Shown here: in pieces, positions 43,551 to 52,404 of the stretch
Layout: each line of letters begins with the position of its first letter
How positions within the stretch are numbered: position 1 is the first letter of the stretch
Assembly (NCBI RefSeq): GCF_042678305.1
Contig: NZ_JBHUDT010000005.1
Origin: Gelatiniphilus marinus
GTDB lineage: Bacteria; Bacteroidota; Bacteroidia; Flavobacteriales; Flavobacteriaceae
DNA length: 64,000 nt
Direction: 5' to 3' (one strand)
Position numbers and translations under genes: made by a program
Notes under the pieces: generated by a model
Told to the model about the DNA's origin: nothing
Seen by the model: only the letters and a program-made list of their open reading frames with translations
The model's database searches: none

Positions 43551-44309
43551 ATGAGTTTATTTGGAAAACCTTTTAAATGCTTCAACCTTAGGCTAAAAGA
43601 TAGAGTAGAAGATTTTACAAAACGCTTGTTTTATGCGCTTTTTGAAGAAGAAAATACTAATGAATGGAAACAACTAAAAATCGATTTTTTAGAGATTGCC
43701 AAACAATTTTGTGTAAAAAACAGAGCAAACACATGGGATGCCTTTTACTGCACATTGCCCGAGGTTAGGCGCAAACTAGATTTGGATGCCGAAGCTATTG
43801 AAAAAAACGACCCCGCATCAAAAAGTTTAGAAGAAATTTACCTCGCCTATCCAGGGTTTCATGCTATTGCCATTTACAGGATTAGCCATGAATTGTTTAA
43901 ATTAAACATGCCTATAATTCCAAGAATGATGAGCGAATATGTACATGGCATAACAGGTATCGATATTCATCCCGGGGCTACTATTGGCGAATCGTTTTTT
44001 GTAGATCACGGTACAGGAATTGTTATTGGCGAAACTTCAATAATCGAAAAAAACGTAAAAATATATCAGGGTGTTACGCTTGGCGGTTTGCAGGTTAATA
44101 AAAATCTGGCGGCCACAAAACGGCATCCAACCATTCAAGAAAATGTAACCATTTATGCCAATGCAACTATTTTGGGTGGCGATATAGTAATTGGCGCAAA
44201 CAGTACCATTGGCGCTAATGTTTGGATTACTCAATCGGTTCCAGAAAATTCATTGGTAACCTACAAAACGGAAATAAAAATTAGACCTAAAAAGAATGGT
44301 ATTCGGTAA
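43551..44309 (+). CDS. cysE: Serine O-acetyltransferase
   Basis: 252 residues. Makes O-acetylserine from serine and acetyl-CoA. An N-terminal helical domain (about 1-130) precedes a left-handed beta-helix with hexapeptide repeats (about 135-240): GIDIHPGATIGESFFVDHG with the catalytic His and GIVIGETSIIEKNVKIYQGV. The C-terminus (KIRPKKNGIR) is short and basic and lacks the classic terminal Ile-rich tail used to dock on CysK, although it ends in IR. It overlaps cysM by 14 bases, so the two are translationally coupled. Confidence 0.95.
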   Translation: MSLFGKPFKCFNLRLKDRVEDFTKRLFYALFEEENTNEWKQLKIDFLEIAKQFCVKNRANTWDAFYCTLPEVRRKLDLDAEAIEKNDPASKSLEEIYLAYPGFHAIAIYRISHELFKLNMPIIPRMMSEYVHGITGIDIHPGATIGESFFVDHGTGIVIGETSIIEKNVKIYQGVTLGGLQVNKNLAATKRHPTIQENVTIYANATILGGDIVIGANSTIGANVWITQSVPENSLVTYKTEIKIRPKKNGIR

Positions 44310-45186
44310 ATCCATATTACATCAAATCGGTAATACGCCTTTAATTGAGGCAAGTCATATTGTTTACAATAAAAACGTAAAGCTTTATTTAAAATTAGAA
44401 GGCCAAAACCCCGGCGGAAGTGTAAAAGACCGTGCCGCTTTTAATATGATAAATGAAGCCTTAAAACGAGGCGATATAAAAAAAGGCGGTACTTTAGTTG
44501 AAGCCACTAGCGGAAATACAGGAATTGCATTAGCTTTTATCGCAAAACTTTTGGGTTTAAATATGGTTTTGATCATGCCTGAAAACTCCACTGAAGAACG
44601 CGTAAAAACCATGAGCGCTTATGGTGCCGAGGTTATTTTAACCCCAGCAGATATTGGTATAGAAGGTTCGCGCGACCTTGCTTTTAAGCTCCGAGATGAA
44701 AAAGGATATACTTTGCTAAATCAGTTTGAAAATGATGACAACTGGAAAGCGCATTATAAAACCACAGGGCCAGAAATCTGGAAAGATACCCAAGGGAAAG
44801 TAACCCATTTCGTTTCGGCAATGGGCACCACAGGAACCATTACGGGGGTTTCAAAATACTTAAAAGAAAAAAACAAAAACATTACAATTGTTGGCGCACA
44901 ACCAGCAGATGGTTCCAGTATTCCGGGTATTAGAAAATGGTCTCCAGAATATGTACCAAAATTTTTCGACCTTAAAAACGTAGATGTAGTTGTTGATGTT
45001 TCAGAAGAAGAAGCCAAAGCTACAACTCAACGTTTAGCAAAACAAGAAGGGGTTTTTGCAGGTATGAGTAGTGGTGGTTCAGTGTTTTGTGCTTTAAAAA
45101 TAGCAGAACAAATAGAAGAAGGCGTTATAGTTGCCATTATTTGCGATAGGGGCGATAGGTATTTATCCTCTGCTTTATTTGAGTAA
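44296..45186 (+). CDS. cysM: Cysteine synthase B
   Basis: 296 residues, CysM-type length. PLP-dependent exchange of acetate in O-acetylserine for sulfide. The PLP lysine lies in NPGGSVKDRAAFNM near 39, followed by EATSGNTGIALAFIAK near 68 and GTTGTITGVSKYLKE near 178, the phosphate-binding loop. ICDRGDRYLSSALF at the C-terminus is typical of CysM. Last gene of the coupled run from cysH, so the locus covers sulfate to cysteine. Confidence 0.95.
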   Translation: MVFGKSILHQIGNTPLIEASHIVYNKNVKLYLKLEGQNPGGSVKDRAAFNMINEALKRGDIKKGGTLVEATSGNTGIALAFIAKLLGLNMVLIMPENSTEERVKTMSAYGAEVILTPADIGIEGSRDLAFKLRDEKGYTLLNQFENDDNWKAHYKTTGPEIWKDTQGKVTHFVSAMGTTGTITGVSKYLKEKNKNITIVGAQPADGSSIPGIRKWSPEYVPKFFDLKNVDVVVDVSEEEAKATTQRLAKQEGVFAGMSSGGSVFCALKIAEQIEEGVIVAIICDRGDRYLSSALFE

Positions 45187-45227
45187 ATTTACCGTAATCA
45201 ATTCTAAATTTTGGTTGTTAAATTTCT

Positions 45228-46121
45228 ATGAAAAAAGTAATCTTTTTAGCTATTTTAGTAATCGCTTGTAAATCAAAAACTGAAACCAACCCTTTCACCG
45301 ATTTTGAAATAGGAATTATTGCTGATTGTCAATACTGCAATTGCGAAACACAAGGCAATCGCTTTTATAAGCAGTCGATTGGCAAATTTAAATCTGCCGT
45401 AGAAAAATTAAACACTAAAGAGTTAGATTATACCATTCATTTAGGAGATTTTATTGATCGTAATTTTGAAAGTTTCGATTCTGTTTTACCTATTTGGAAT
45501 AGTTTAAAATCTGAAAAATATCATGTTCTTGGTAACCACGATTTTAGCGTTTCAGATTCTTTAAAACCTTTAGTTCCAACAACAATGGGATTAAAAAATA
45601 GGTACTACAGTTTTATAAAAAACAATTGGCGCTTTATTGTTTTGGATGGTAACGATCTTAGTTATTATGGCGTTATAGCCAATTCAAAGAAAAAAGAAAC
45701 AGACTCACTTTTTAAGCTTCTTAAAAATGAAGACGAACCTAATTTAAAGACTTGGAATGGTGGTTTGAGTTTAGACCAATTGCAATGGGTTAAAGAAGAA
45801 TTGAATCAAGCAAAAAACAAAAATGAATATGTTGGCTTTTATTGCCATTTTCCAGCTGGAAGAAATGGAGACGCTCATAATTTATGGAACTACAAACAGT
45901 TTCTTCAACTTATAGATAGTTACGATAATGTGAAGTTTTATTTTAATGGACACAATCACAATGGTGATTATCTTGAAAAAAACAGCGTGCATCATCTTAC
46001 ATTTAAAGGTATGTTAGATACCAAAAACACTTCTGCATTTGCTACTGCAAAGTTTACCAAAGATTCAATTTTTATAAAAGGTTATGGAAGAGAGATTACC
46101 AGGGCATTAAAAATTAACTAA
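45228..46121 (+). CDS. Metallophosphoesterase lipoprotein, ADPRibase-Mn-like
   Basis: 297 residues with a short lipoprotein signal (MKKVIFLAILVIAC, Cys14). Calcineurin-like fold: IADCQYC near 30 (in place of the usual DxH), LGDFIDRN near 72, GNHDFS near 100, CHFPAG near 206, and NGHNHNGDY near 240. The DCQYC variant is typical for the Mn-dependent ADP-ribose/CDP-alcohol diphosphatase group. It follows cysM by 41 bases, but the lipobox puts it outside the cytoplasm, which argues against removal of the PAP formed by CysH. Substrate unknown; perhaps nucleotide or phosphoester scavenging. Confidence 0.88.
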   Translation: MKKVIFLAILVIACKSKTETNPFTDFEIGIIADCQYCNCETQGNRFYKQSIGKFKSAVEKLNTKELDYTIHLGDFIDRNFESFDSVLPIWNSLKSEKYHVLGNHDFSVSDSLKPLVPTTMGLKNRYYSFIKNNWRFIVLDGNDLSYYGVIANSKKKETDSLFKLLKNEDEPNLKTWNGGLSLDQLQWVKEELNQAKNKNEYVGFYCHFPAGRNGDAHNLWNYKQFLQLIDSYDNVKFYFNGHNHNGDYLEKNSVHHLTFKGMLDTKNTSAFATAKFTKDSIFIKGYGREITRALKIN

Positions 46122-46170
46122 TCAAATTTATTTTTCTCTGCAAATAATGAACAAATAAAGTTAATTGTGT

Positions 46171-46178
46171 TACTTTTG
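46171..46178 (+). promoter_or_regulatory. Bacteroidota -7 element for the metH operon
   Basis: TACTTTTG, an exact TAnnTTTG match, 25 bases upstream of the riboswitch P1 stem, so the transcript would start just before the aptamer. Confidence 0.6.
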
Positions 46179-46202
46179 CCTTTAGTTCATAATCTTATTG
46201 AT

Positions 46203-46316
46203 GTTATCAAGAAAGGCAGAGGGAATAGACCCGTTGAAGCCTTGGCAACCTCCCGATTTCTCGGGGAAGGTGCTAAATTCTACCAATAGCTATGTTTTTA
46301 TTATTGGAAAGATAAC
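46203..46316 (+). ncRNA. SAM-I (S-box) riboswitch upstream of the split metH and metF
   Basis: P1 stem GTTATC (46203-46208) with GATAAC (46311-46316). Conserved core AAGAAAGGCAGAGGGA, GCCTTGGCAACCTCC and AAGGTGCTAAATTCTACC; P3 CCCGATTTCTCGGG; P4 CCAATAG to TTATTGG. It is a close relative of the one at 26736 but with a different P4. A hairpin GAAAAGT/ACTTTTC at about 46317-46340 follows. It should repress methionine synthase genes at high SAM. Confidence 0.96.
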
Positions 46317-46429
46317 GAAAAGTAAACCTCCACTTTTCTTGATGACATTAAAATTAATAGACCTTTTAGGTTTCTTGAGCCAAGTTTAATTTGGTATCTA
46401 CTCTATCAGGTCTCGAAATACATAAAAAA

Positions 46430-47455
46430 ATGTCAAACATACAACAAGCTTTACAAGAGCGCATTTTAGTTTTAGATGGCGCCATGGGTACGATGTTACA
46501 AGCCTATAAATTTACGGAAGATGATTTTAGGGGCGAACGCTTTAAAGACTACCCAACACCATTGCAAGGCAATAACGATTTGTTATCTATTACCCAGCCA
46601 GAAGCTATAAAAACGATCCACGGAAAGTATTTTGAAGCAGGCGCAGATATTGTTGAAACCAATACATTTTCAGGAACTACCATTGCCATGGCAGACTATC
46701 AAATGGAAGATTTAGTGTATGAATTGAATTTTCAATCGGCTAAAATAGCCAAAGAAGTAGCTGACGAATTTACGGCAAAAGAACCACACAAACCACGTTT
46801 TGTAGCGGGTTCCATAGGGCCAACTAACCGTACCGCAAGTATGTCGCCAGATGTTAACGACCCAGGATACAGAGCCGTAACCTTTGATGAATTACGTATC
46901 GCTTACAAGCAACAAGTTGAAGCCTTAATTGATGGCGGAGTAGATTTGTTATTAGTTGAAACGGTTTTTGATACGCTTAACGCAAAAGCCGCTTTATTTG
47001 CAATTGAAGAAGTTAAAGATGAACGCCACATAGATATTCCAATAATGTTAAGCGGCACAATTACAGATGCTTCGGGTAGAACATTATCGGGGCAAACCGC
47101 CGAAGCGTTTTTAATTTCGGTATCGCATATTCCGTTATTATCAATTGGTTTTAACTGTGCTTTAGGCGCCAATTTATTACAACCGCATTTAGAGGCTATT
47201 GCCAATAAAACAGACTTTGCTATTTCGGCACATCCCAATGCAGGTTTGCCAAATGCCTTTGGCGAATACGATGAAACTCCAGAAGAAATGGGCGAACAAA
47301 TTGAAGAATACTTAAAGAAAAACTTAATTAATATTATTGGTGGATGTTGTGGCACAAGCCCAGAGCATATTAGAGTTATTGCGAATTTAGCCGCAAAATA
47401 TAAACCACGGCCTCATGCTGTTTCAACAAATTCGGGAGTTTTAGCATCACATTAA
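46430..47455 (+). CDS. Homocysteine S-methyltransferase domain protein (N-terminal module of MetH)
   Basis: The ATG at 46430 gives 341 residues; the frame continues upstream to a TTG but the ATG precedes the conserved ILVLDGAMGTMLQ. This is the zinc-dependent homocysteine-binding barrel of B12-dependent methionine synthase as a separate polypeptide. Zinc cysteines: GFNCALGA near 245 and GGCCGTSPEHI near 310. It must work with the MetH chain encoded 56 bases downstream, since it lacks folate and cobalamin modules. Both are behind a SAM-I riboswitch. A hairpin repeat lies between them. Confidence 0.93.
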   Translation: MSNIQQALQERILVLDGAMGTMLQAYKFTEDDFRGERFKDYPTPLQGNNDLLSITQPEAIKTIHGKYFEAGADIVETNTFSGTTIAMADYQMEDLVYELNFQSAKIAKEVADEFTAKEPHKPRFVAGSIGPTNRTASMSPDVNDPGYRAVTFDELRIAYKQQVEALIDGGVDLLLVETVFDTLNAKAALFAIEEVKDERHIDIPIMLSGTITDASGRTLSGQTAEAFLISVSHIPLLSIGFNCALGANLLQPHLEAIANKTDFAISAHPNAGLPNAFGEYDETPEEMGEQIEEYLKKNLINIIGGCCGTSPEHIRVIANLAAKYKPRPHAVSTNSGVLASH

Positions 47456-47461
47456 GTTTAA

Positions 47462-47495
47462 AGACCTGTCAGGTTTTTAAAACCTAAACAGGTCT
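47462..47495. repeat. Long-stem hairpin between the two metH genes
   Basis: AGACCTGT pairs with ACAGGTCT, and an inner AGGTTT pairs with AAACCT, leaving a C bulge and AA. Same design as 28270-28302, less perfect. Confidence 0.65.
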
Positions 47496-47511
47496 AACAG
47501 TAGTAAAATAA

Positions 47512-50184
47512 ATGAAAATAAAACAAACAAAATATATGAAGCTTTCAGGATTAGAACCTCTAATTCTGAATGAGAATAGCAACTTCATTAATGTAGGAGA
47601 GCGAACTAATGTTGCAGGTTCAAGAAAATTTCTTCGCCTAATAAAAGAAGAAAAATTTGATGAAGCTTTAGATATTGCACGCCATCAAGTAGATGGCGGC
47701 GCACAAATTATCGATATTAATTTTGACGATGGTTTAATTGACGGCAAAGAGGCGATGGTTCGTTTTTTGAATCTTATAGCTGCCGAACCAGATATCTGCA
47801 AAGTCCCCATAATGATCGATAGCTCAAAATGGGAAATTATTGAGGCTGGACTTCAAGTGGTACAAGGCAAATGCGTGGTAAATTCCATTTCACTTAAAGA
47901 AGGCGAAGACAGTTTTATTTGGCAAGCCAAACAAATTAAACGCTACGGTGCAGCAGTAATTGTAATGGCTTTTGATGAAGTTGGGCAAGCCGATAATTAC
48001 CAGCGCCGAATAGAAATAGCAAAGCGCTCGTACGATGTTTTGGTTAACAAAGTAGGTTTCCCATCAGAAGATATTATTTTCGATTTAAACATATTTCCTG
48101 TCGCCACAGGAATGGAAGAACATCGTAGAAATGCCATCGATTTTATAGAAGCCACGCGTTGGGTTCGCGAAAATTTACCAAATGTTTCTGTAAGCGGGGG
48201 TGTGAGTAACGTGTCGTTTTCGTTTAGGGGCAATAATGGCGTTCGCGAGGCCATGCACTCCGTGTTTTTATATCACGCCATTCAAGCCGGTATGAATATG
48301 GGCATTGTAAACCCAGCGATGTTAGAGGTTTACGATGATATTCCGAAGGATTTATTAGAGCATGTTGAAGATGTGATGTTGGATAGACGCGATGATGCTA
48401 CCGAACGCTTATTGGAATTTGCCGAAACCGTTAAAGGCACAAAAGCCGAAAAAACAGTCGATTTGTCTTGGCGCGAAAATCCATTGCAAGATAGAATTAC
48501 ACATGCCTTGGTTAAAGGTATCGATGCTTTTATTATTGAAGATATTGAACAAGCAAGACAACAGGCCAATAAGCCCATTGATGTTATTGAAGGGCATTTA
48601 ATGATAGGGATGAACGTGGTTGGCGATTTGTTTGGCGCAGGTAAAATGTTTTTGCCGCAAGTGGTAAAATCGGCGCGTGTAATGAAGAAAGCCGTAGCCT
48701 ATTTAAACCCCTTTATTGAAGCCGAAAAAACCGATAAACAAGAGCCTGTTGGCAAAATATTAATGGCAACCGTTAAAGGCGATGTACACGATATTGGAAA
48801 AAATATTGTAAGTGTCGTTTTAGCCTGTAATAACTACGAAATTGTAGATTTAGGTGTAATGGTTCCGCCAGAAAAAATTATTGAAACCGCCATTAAAGAA
48901 CGTGTTGATGCCATTGGATTATCGGGATTGATTACGCCTTCGCTAGACGAAATGGTGTATTTGGCCAAAGAAATGCAACGTCAGGAATTCGAGTTGCCTT
49001 TGCTTATAGGTGGTGCAACAACCTCAAAAGCGCACACCGCGGTTAAAATTGATACACAGTACAAAAATGCCGTGGTACACGTAAATGATGCCTCGCGAGC
49101 GGTAACCGTTGTTGGCGATTTATTAAATAAGAAAACATCAAATGCGTATGTTGCTAAAATGAAAGCGGATTATGATGAATTCCGAACCAAGTTTTTAAAA
49201 CGCGGTAAAGAGAAATCTTATATTTCAATTAGTGAGGCTAGAAACAGAAAATATAAAATAGATTGGGAAACATCTGAAATCGTGAAACCCAACGAAATGG
49301 GCGTTCAAATTTTAAAACAATTGAGTTTAAAAGAATTATTACCGTTTATAGATTGGAGCCCGTTTTTTAGAAGTTGGGATTTGCATGGTAAATTCCCAGC
49401 TATTTTAACTGATGATGTTGTTGGCGAACAAGCATCAGTTATGTATGAAGAAGCGCAGCAAATGATTAAGGAAATCATAGCAAAACAACTCTTAAAACCT
49501 AAAGCCGTTTTTGGTTTGTTTGAAGCAAATTCAATTAACGACGACGATATTTCTATTCTGAAAAAAGGAAAAGAAATTGCCGTTTTTAGAACCCTGCGCC
49601 AGCAATTAAAAAAGCGAGAAGGGATTCCAAACCACGCCCTTGCAGATTTTATTTTACCAAAACAAACCGGTAAAACAGATTATATGGGCGCCTTTTGCGT
49701 GGGTGTTTTTGGCGCTCAAGAATTGGCCGATAGTTACAAAGCCAAAGACGATGATTACAATGCGATTATGGCGCAAGCGATTGCCGATAGGTTTGCCGAA
49801 GCTCTTGCCGAATATTTGCACAAACAAGTACGCACCAAACATTGGGGCTATGCGGCTGATGAAGATTTGAGCAACGACGATTTAATTAAAGAAAGCTATA
49901 AAGGCATTCGTCCGGCACCAGGATATCCGGCGTGCCCAGACCATTTGGAAAAAGAAACCATTTGGAAATTGTTGGATGTTGAAAAATTAATAGGCGTAAA
50001 ATTAACCGAAAGTTTAGCTATGTGGCCAGCGGCAGCGGTTTCAGGATATTATTTTGCAAACCCTGAAGCTAAATATTTTGGTTTGGGCAAAATTACCGAT
50101 GACCAAGTAACCGATTATGCAACACGCAAAGGCATAACAAAAGCCAAAGCTAGAAAATGGCTGCACGCTAATTTGGCGGAATAA
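47512..50184 (+). CDS. metH: Methionine synthase, folate/cobalamin/reactivation modules
   Basis: 890 residues; an ATG at 47536 is an equally possible start. Domains: pterin-binding barrel (about 10-300, FINVGERTNVAGSRKFLRL), helical cap (about 320-410), B12-binding Rossmann domain (about 410-560) with VKGDVHDIGKN where His426 is the lower cobalt ligand, and the reactivation domain (about 570-890) with RPAPGYPACPDH, which binds SAM. The homocysteine module is missing here and is supplied by the upstream gene. Transfers the methyl group of methyltetrahydrofolate to homocysteine. Inverted and direct copies of the GC-rich repeat follow before metF. Confidence 0.95.
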   Translation: MKIKQTKYMKLSGLEPLILNENSNFINVGERTNVAGSRKFLRLIKEEKFDEALDIARHQVDGGAQIIDINFDDGLIDGKEAMVRFLNLIAAEPDICKVPIMIDSSKWEIIEAGLQVVQGKCVVNSISLKEGEDSFIWQAKQIKRYGAAVIVMAFDEVGQADNYQRRIEIAKRSYDVLVNKVGFPSEDIIFDLNIFPVATGMEEHRRNAIDFIEATRWVRENLPNVSVSGGVSNVSFSFRGNNGVREAMHSVFLYHAIQAGMNMGIVNPAMLEVYDDIPKDLLEHVEDVMLDRRDDATERLLEFAETVKGTKAEKTVDLSWRENPLQDRITHALVKGIDAFIIEDIEQARQQANKPIDVIEGHLMIGMNVVGDLFGAGKMFLPQVVKSARVMKKAVAYLNPFIEAEKTDKQEPVGKILMATVKGDVHDIGKNIVSVVLACNNYEIVDLGVMVPPEKIIETAIKERVDAIGLSGLITPSLDEMVYLAKEMQRQEFELPLLIGGATTSKAHTAVKIDTQYKNAVVHVNDASRAVTVVGDLLNKKTSNAYVAKMKADYDEFRTKFLKRGKEKSYISISEARNRKYKIDWETSEIVKPNEMGVQILKQLSLKELLPFIDWSPFFRSWDLHGKFPAILTDDVVGEQASVMYEEAQQMIKEIIAKQLLKPKAVFGLFEANSINDDDISILKKGKEIAVFRTLRQQLKKREGIPNHALADFILPKQTGKTDYMGAFCVGVFGAQELADSYKAKDDDYNAIMAQAIADRFAEALAEYLHKQVRTKHWGYAADEDLSNDDLIKESYKGIRPAPGYPACPDHLEKETIWKLLDVEKLIGVKLTESLAMWPAAAVSGYYFANPEAKYFGLGKITDDQVTDYATRKGITKAKARKWLHANLAE

Positions 50185-50187
50185 AAA

Positions 50188-50218
50188 AGGCCCACCTAAC
50201 CTCCCAAAAGGGGAGGAA
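50188..50218 (-). repeat. GC-rich hairpin repeat, inverted copy after metH
   Basis: On the minus strand it reads TTCCTCCCC-TTTT-GGGAGG, then TTAGGTGGGCCT. It starts three bases after the metH stop codon (50182-50184). Confidence 0.72.
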
Positions 50219-50285
50219 CACATGAGGTGAAAAAGAGATTAAGAATTTATAAAACGAATTAAAAATTAAAACACGACCATTAAAA

Positions 50286-50314
50286 AGCCCCTCCTTTGAA
50301 GGGGTTGGGGAGGC
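50286..50314 (+). repeat. GC-rich hairpin repeat, direct copy before metF
   Basis: AGCCCCTCC-TTTG-AAGGGGTTGGGGAGGCT ends three bases before the metF ATG at 50318. It faces the inverted copy at 50188 across about 70 bases. Confidence 0.75.
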
Positions 50315-50317
50315 TTT

Positions 50318-51271
50318 ATGAAAGTAACAGAACACATAAAAAAAGCAAACGGGAAAACCTTGTTTTCGTTCGAGATTATTCCGCCAAAAAAAGGAAAGAA
50401 CATTCAGGAATTGTATAATAACATAGATCCGCTAATGGAGTTTAATCCGCCTTTTATTGATGTAACCACCTCGCGCGAAGAGTTTGTTTACATTGAAAAA
50501 GAAGGCTTGTTCGATAGAAAAATTACCAGAATGCGCCCCGGTACCTTGGGTATATGTGCCGCCATAAAGCACAAGTACAATGTAGATACGGTACCGCACG
50601 TGCTGTGTGGTGGGTTTACCAAAGAAGAAACCGAGTATTTGTTGGTAGATTGCCATTATTTGGGCATTAACAACGTGATGGCGTTGCGTGGCGATGCCAT
50701 GAAAGGCGAGCAGTATTTTAAGGCTACAAAAGGCGGGCATGCTTATGCTACGCAATTGGTAAATCAAATCAAGGATTTAAACTCCGGAAAGTATTTGCAT
50801 GGTGTTTTGGATGTTGATGATAAAGCCGATTTTTGTATTGGCGTTGCCGGTTATCCGGAAAAACATTTGGAAGCGCCATCAATGAAAAGCGATTTAAAAC
50901 GCTTAAAAGAAAAGGTGGATGCCGGAGCAGATTATGTGGTAACGCAAATGTTTTTTGATAATAATAAATATTTTGAGTTTGTTGAAGCCGCTAAAAAAGC
51001 AGGGATTAACGTGCCCATTATTCCGGGAATTAAACCTATTGCCGTAAACCGCCATTTGCAATTATTGCCACAGGTTTTTAAAATAGACTTACCCGAAACC
51101 TTAATTCATGAGGTTGAAAAGTGCAAAGACAATAAACAAGTGCGTCAAGTGGGCGTGGAGTGGTGCATACAACAATCTAAAGAGTTGTTGGACGCCGGTG
51201 TTCCTGTGCTGCACTACTACTCCATGGGAAAAAGCGATAATATAAAAGCCATTGCATCGGCGTTGTTTTAA
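50318..51271 (+). CDS. metF: Methylenetetrahydrofolate reductase
   Basis: 317 residues. FAD-dependent TIM barrel that reduces methylene-THF to methyl-THF for MetH. Motifs: FSFEIIPPKKGK near 16 with the catalytic Glu, VTTSREE near 49, PHVLCGGFTKEETEYLL near 93, ALRGD near 122, and DYVVTQMFFDNNKYFEF near 204. The ATG at 50318 directly follows a GC-rich repeat. It is the last gene of the riboswitch-led methionine operon and supplies the methyl donor for the split MetH. Confidence 0.95.
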   Translation: MKVTEHIKKANGKTLFSFEIIPPKKGKNIQELYNNIDPLMEFNPPFIDVTTSREEFVYIEKEGLFDRKITRMRPGTLGICAAIKHKYNVDTVPHVLCGGFTKEETEYLLVDCHYLGINNVMALRGDAMKGEQYFKATKGGHAYATQLVNQIKDLNSGKYLHGVLDVDDKADFCIGVAGYPEKHLEAPSMKSDLKRLKEKVDAGADYVVTQMFFDNNKYFEFVEAAKKAGINVPIIPGIKPIAVNRHLQLLPQVFKIDLPETLIHEVEKCKDNKQVRQVGVEWCIQQSKELLDAGVPVLHYYSMGKSDNIKAIASALF

Positions 51272-51306
51272 TAATTAAACTATTTTTGTCGCATAAAACC
51301 TACTTT

Positions 51307-52404
51307 ATGCGGCAACTAATTTTATGTGTTTTCTGTTTAGCTTTTAGCTTTTCTTTTTCGCAAGATAAAACGCATAACTCGTATATAGATTTATCTTATT
51401 TTAAAGGCAACATTGCCTTGCATAACAACGATATCCTTCATTTAATTAAAGGCCGTCCCGAAGGTTATATTTTAAGTTGGAATAAAAAAACCTATGGTTT
51501 TAACGCTTGGGAACAGCGTTATAACTACCCCGATTATGGGGTGTCTTTTGCCTATCAAAATTTAAAAAATGATGTTTTGGGCGAGGTGTCGGCATTGTTT
51601 GCCCATTATAATTTTTATTTTTTAAAGCGGAAGTTGATGCTGCGTATTGGGCAAGGTTTGGCTTTTACCACCAATCCGTACGATAAAGCAAATAATTTTA
51701 GAAATATTGCTTTCGGCTCAAAACTCATGAGTAGTACATATATAATGCTCAATTATAAAAAGGAACGGCTTATTGATAGGTTTGGGTTGCAAGCGGGTTT
51801 GTCGCTTATTCACTATTCCAACGCCAATGTAAAAGCACCCAATACCAGTATTAATTCCTTGACCTTTAATTTGGGTGTTACTTATAATTTGGATGAAGAA
51901 ACCCTCGAATATCAGAATACGTTAGATGAAAATGATAACAAATTTACCCAACCCATAAAGTATAATATTGCCTTTAGAAGCGGTATTAATGAAAGCGATG
52001 TGGTGGGAAGTGGGCAGTTTCCGTTTTATATTTTTTCTGGTTATGCCGATAAAAGGCTAAACCGAAAAAGCGCCATTCAATTGGGAACCGATGTGTTTTT
52101 CTCCAACTTCTTAAAAGAACTTATCCATTTTAAAAGCGTGTCGTTTCCAGAGGAAAATGTTGCAGGCGATGAAGATTATAAACGCGTTGGCGTTTTTGCA
52201 GGACACGAGTTGTTTATCAATAAAACCTCATTAATAACCCAATTGGGATATTACGTATATTACCCCTTTGATTTTGAAGGGAAAACCTATTTTAGGGTTG
52301 GTTTAAAACGTTATATAAATGATAAATGGTTTGGGGCTTTAACCTTAAAATCGCACGGTGCCAAAGCCGAAGCTGTAGAATTTGGAATAGGAGTAAGGTT
52401 ATGA
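51307..52404 (+). CDS. Acyloxyacyl hydrolase, PagL-like lipid A deacylase
   Basis: The ATG at 51307 starts a signal peptide (MRQLILCVFC, ending SFSQ) and gives 365 residues; an upstream TTG is less likely. The mature protein is an outer-membrane beta barrel. The PagL-type catalytic motif His-x-Ser-Asn is seen as LIHYSNANVKAPN near residue 168. PagL removes the 3-O acyl chain of lipid A. The chain is about twice the length of proteobacterial PagL, as usual in Bacteroidota, with alternating strands through to the C-terminus (KAEAVEFGIGVRL). It follows metF by 35 bases but has no metabolic link to it. Confidence 0.85.
   Translation: MRQLILCVFCLAFSFSFSQDKTHNSYIDLSYFKGNIALHNNDILHLIKGRPEGYILSWNKKTYGFNAWEQRYNYPDYGVSFAYQNLKNDVLGEVSALFAHYNFYFLKRKLMLRIGQGLAFTTNPYDKANNFRNIAFGSKLMSSTYIMLNYKKERLIDRFGLQAGLSLIHYSNANVKAPNTSINSLTFNLGVTYNLDEETLEYQNTLDENDNKFTQPIKYNIAFRSGINESDVVGSGQFPFYIFSGYADKRLNRKSAIQLGTDVFFSNFLKELIHFKSVSFPEENVAGDEDYKRVGVFAGHELFINKTSLITQLGYYVYYPFDFEGKTYFRVGLKRYINDKWFGALTLKSHGAKAEAVEFGIGVRL

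Noticed and set aside
46198..46389. Short frame over the second SAM riboswitch
   Set aside because: It covers the structured aptamer; codons show no protein-like pattern.
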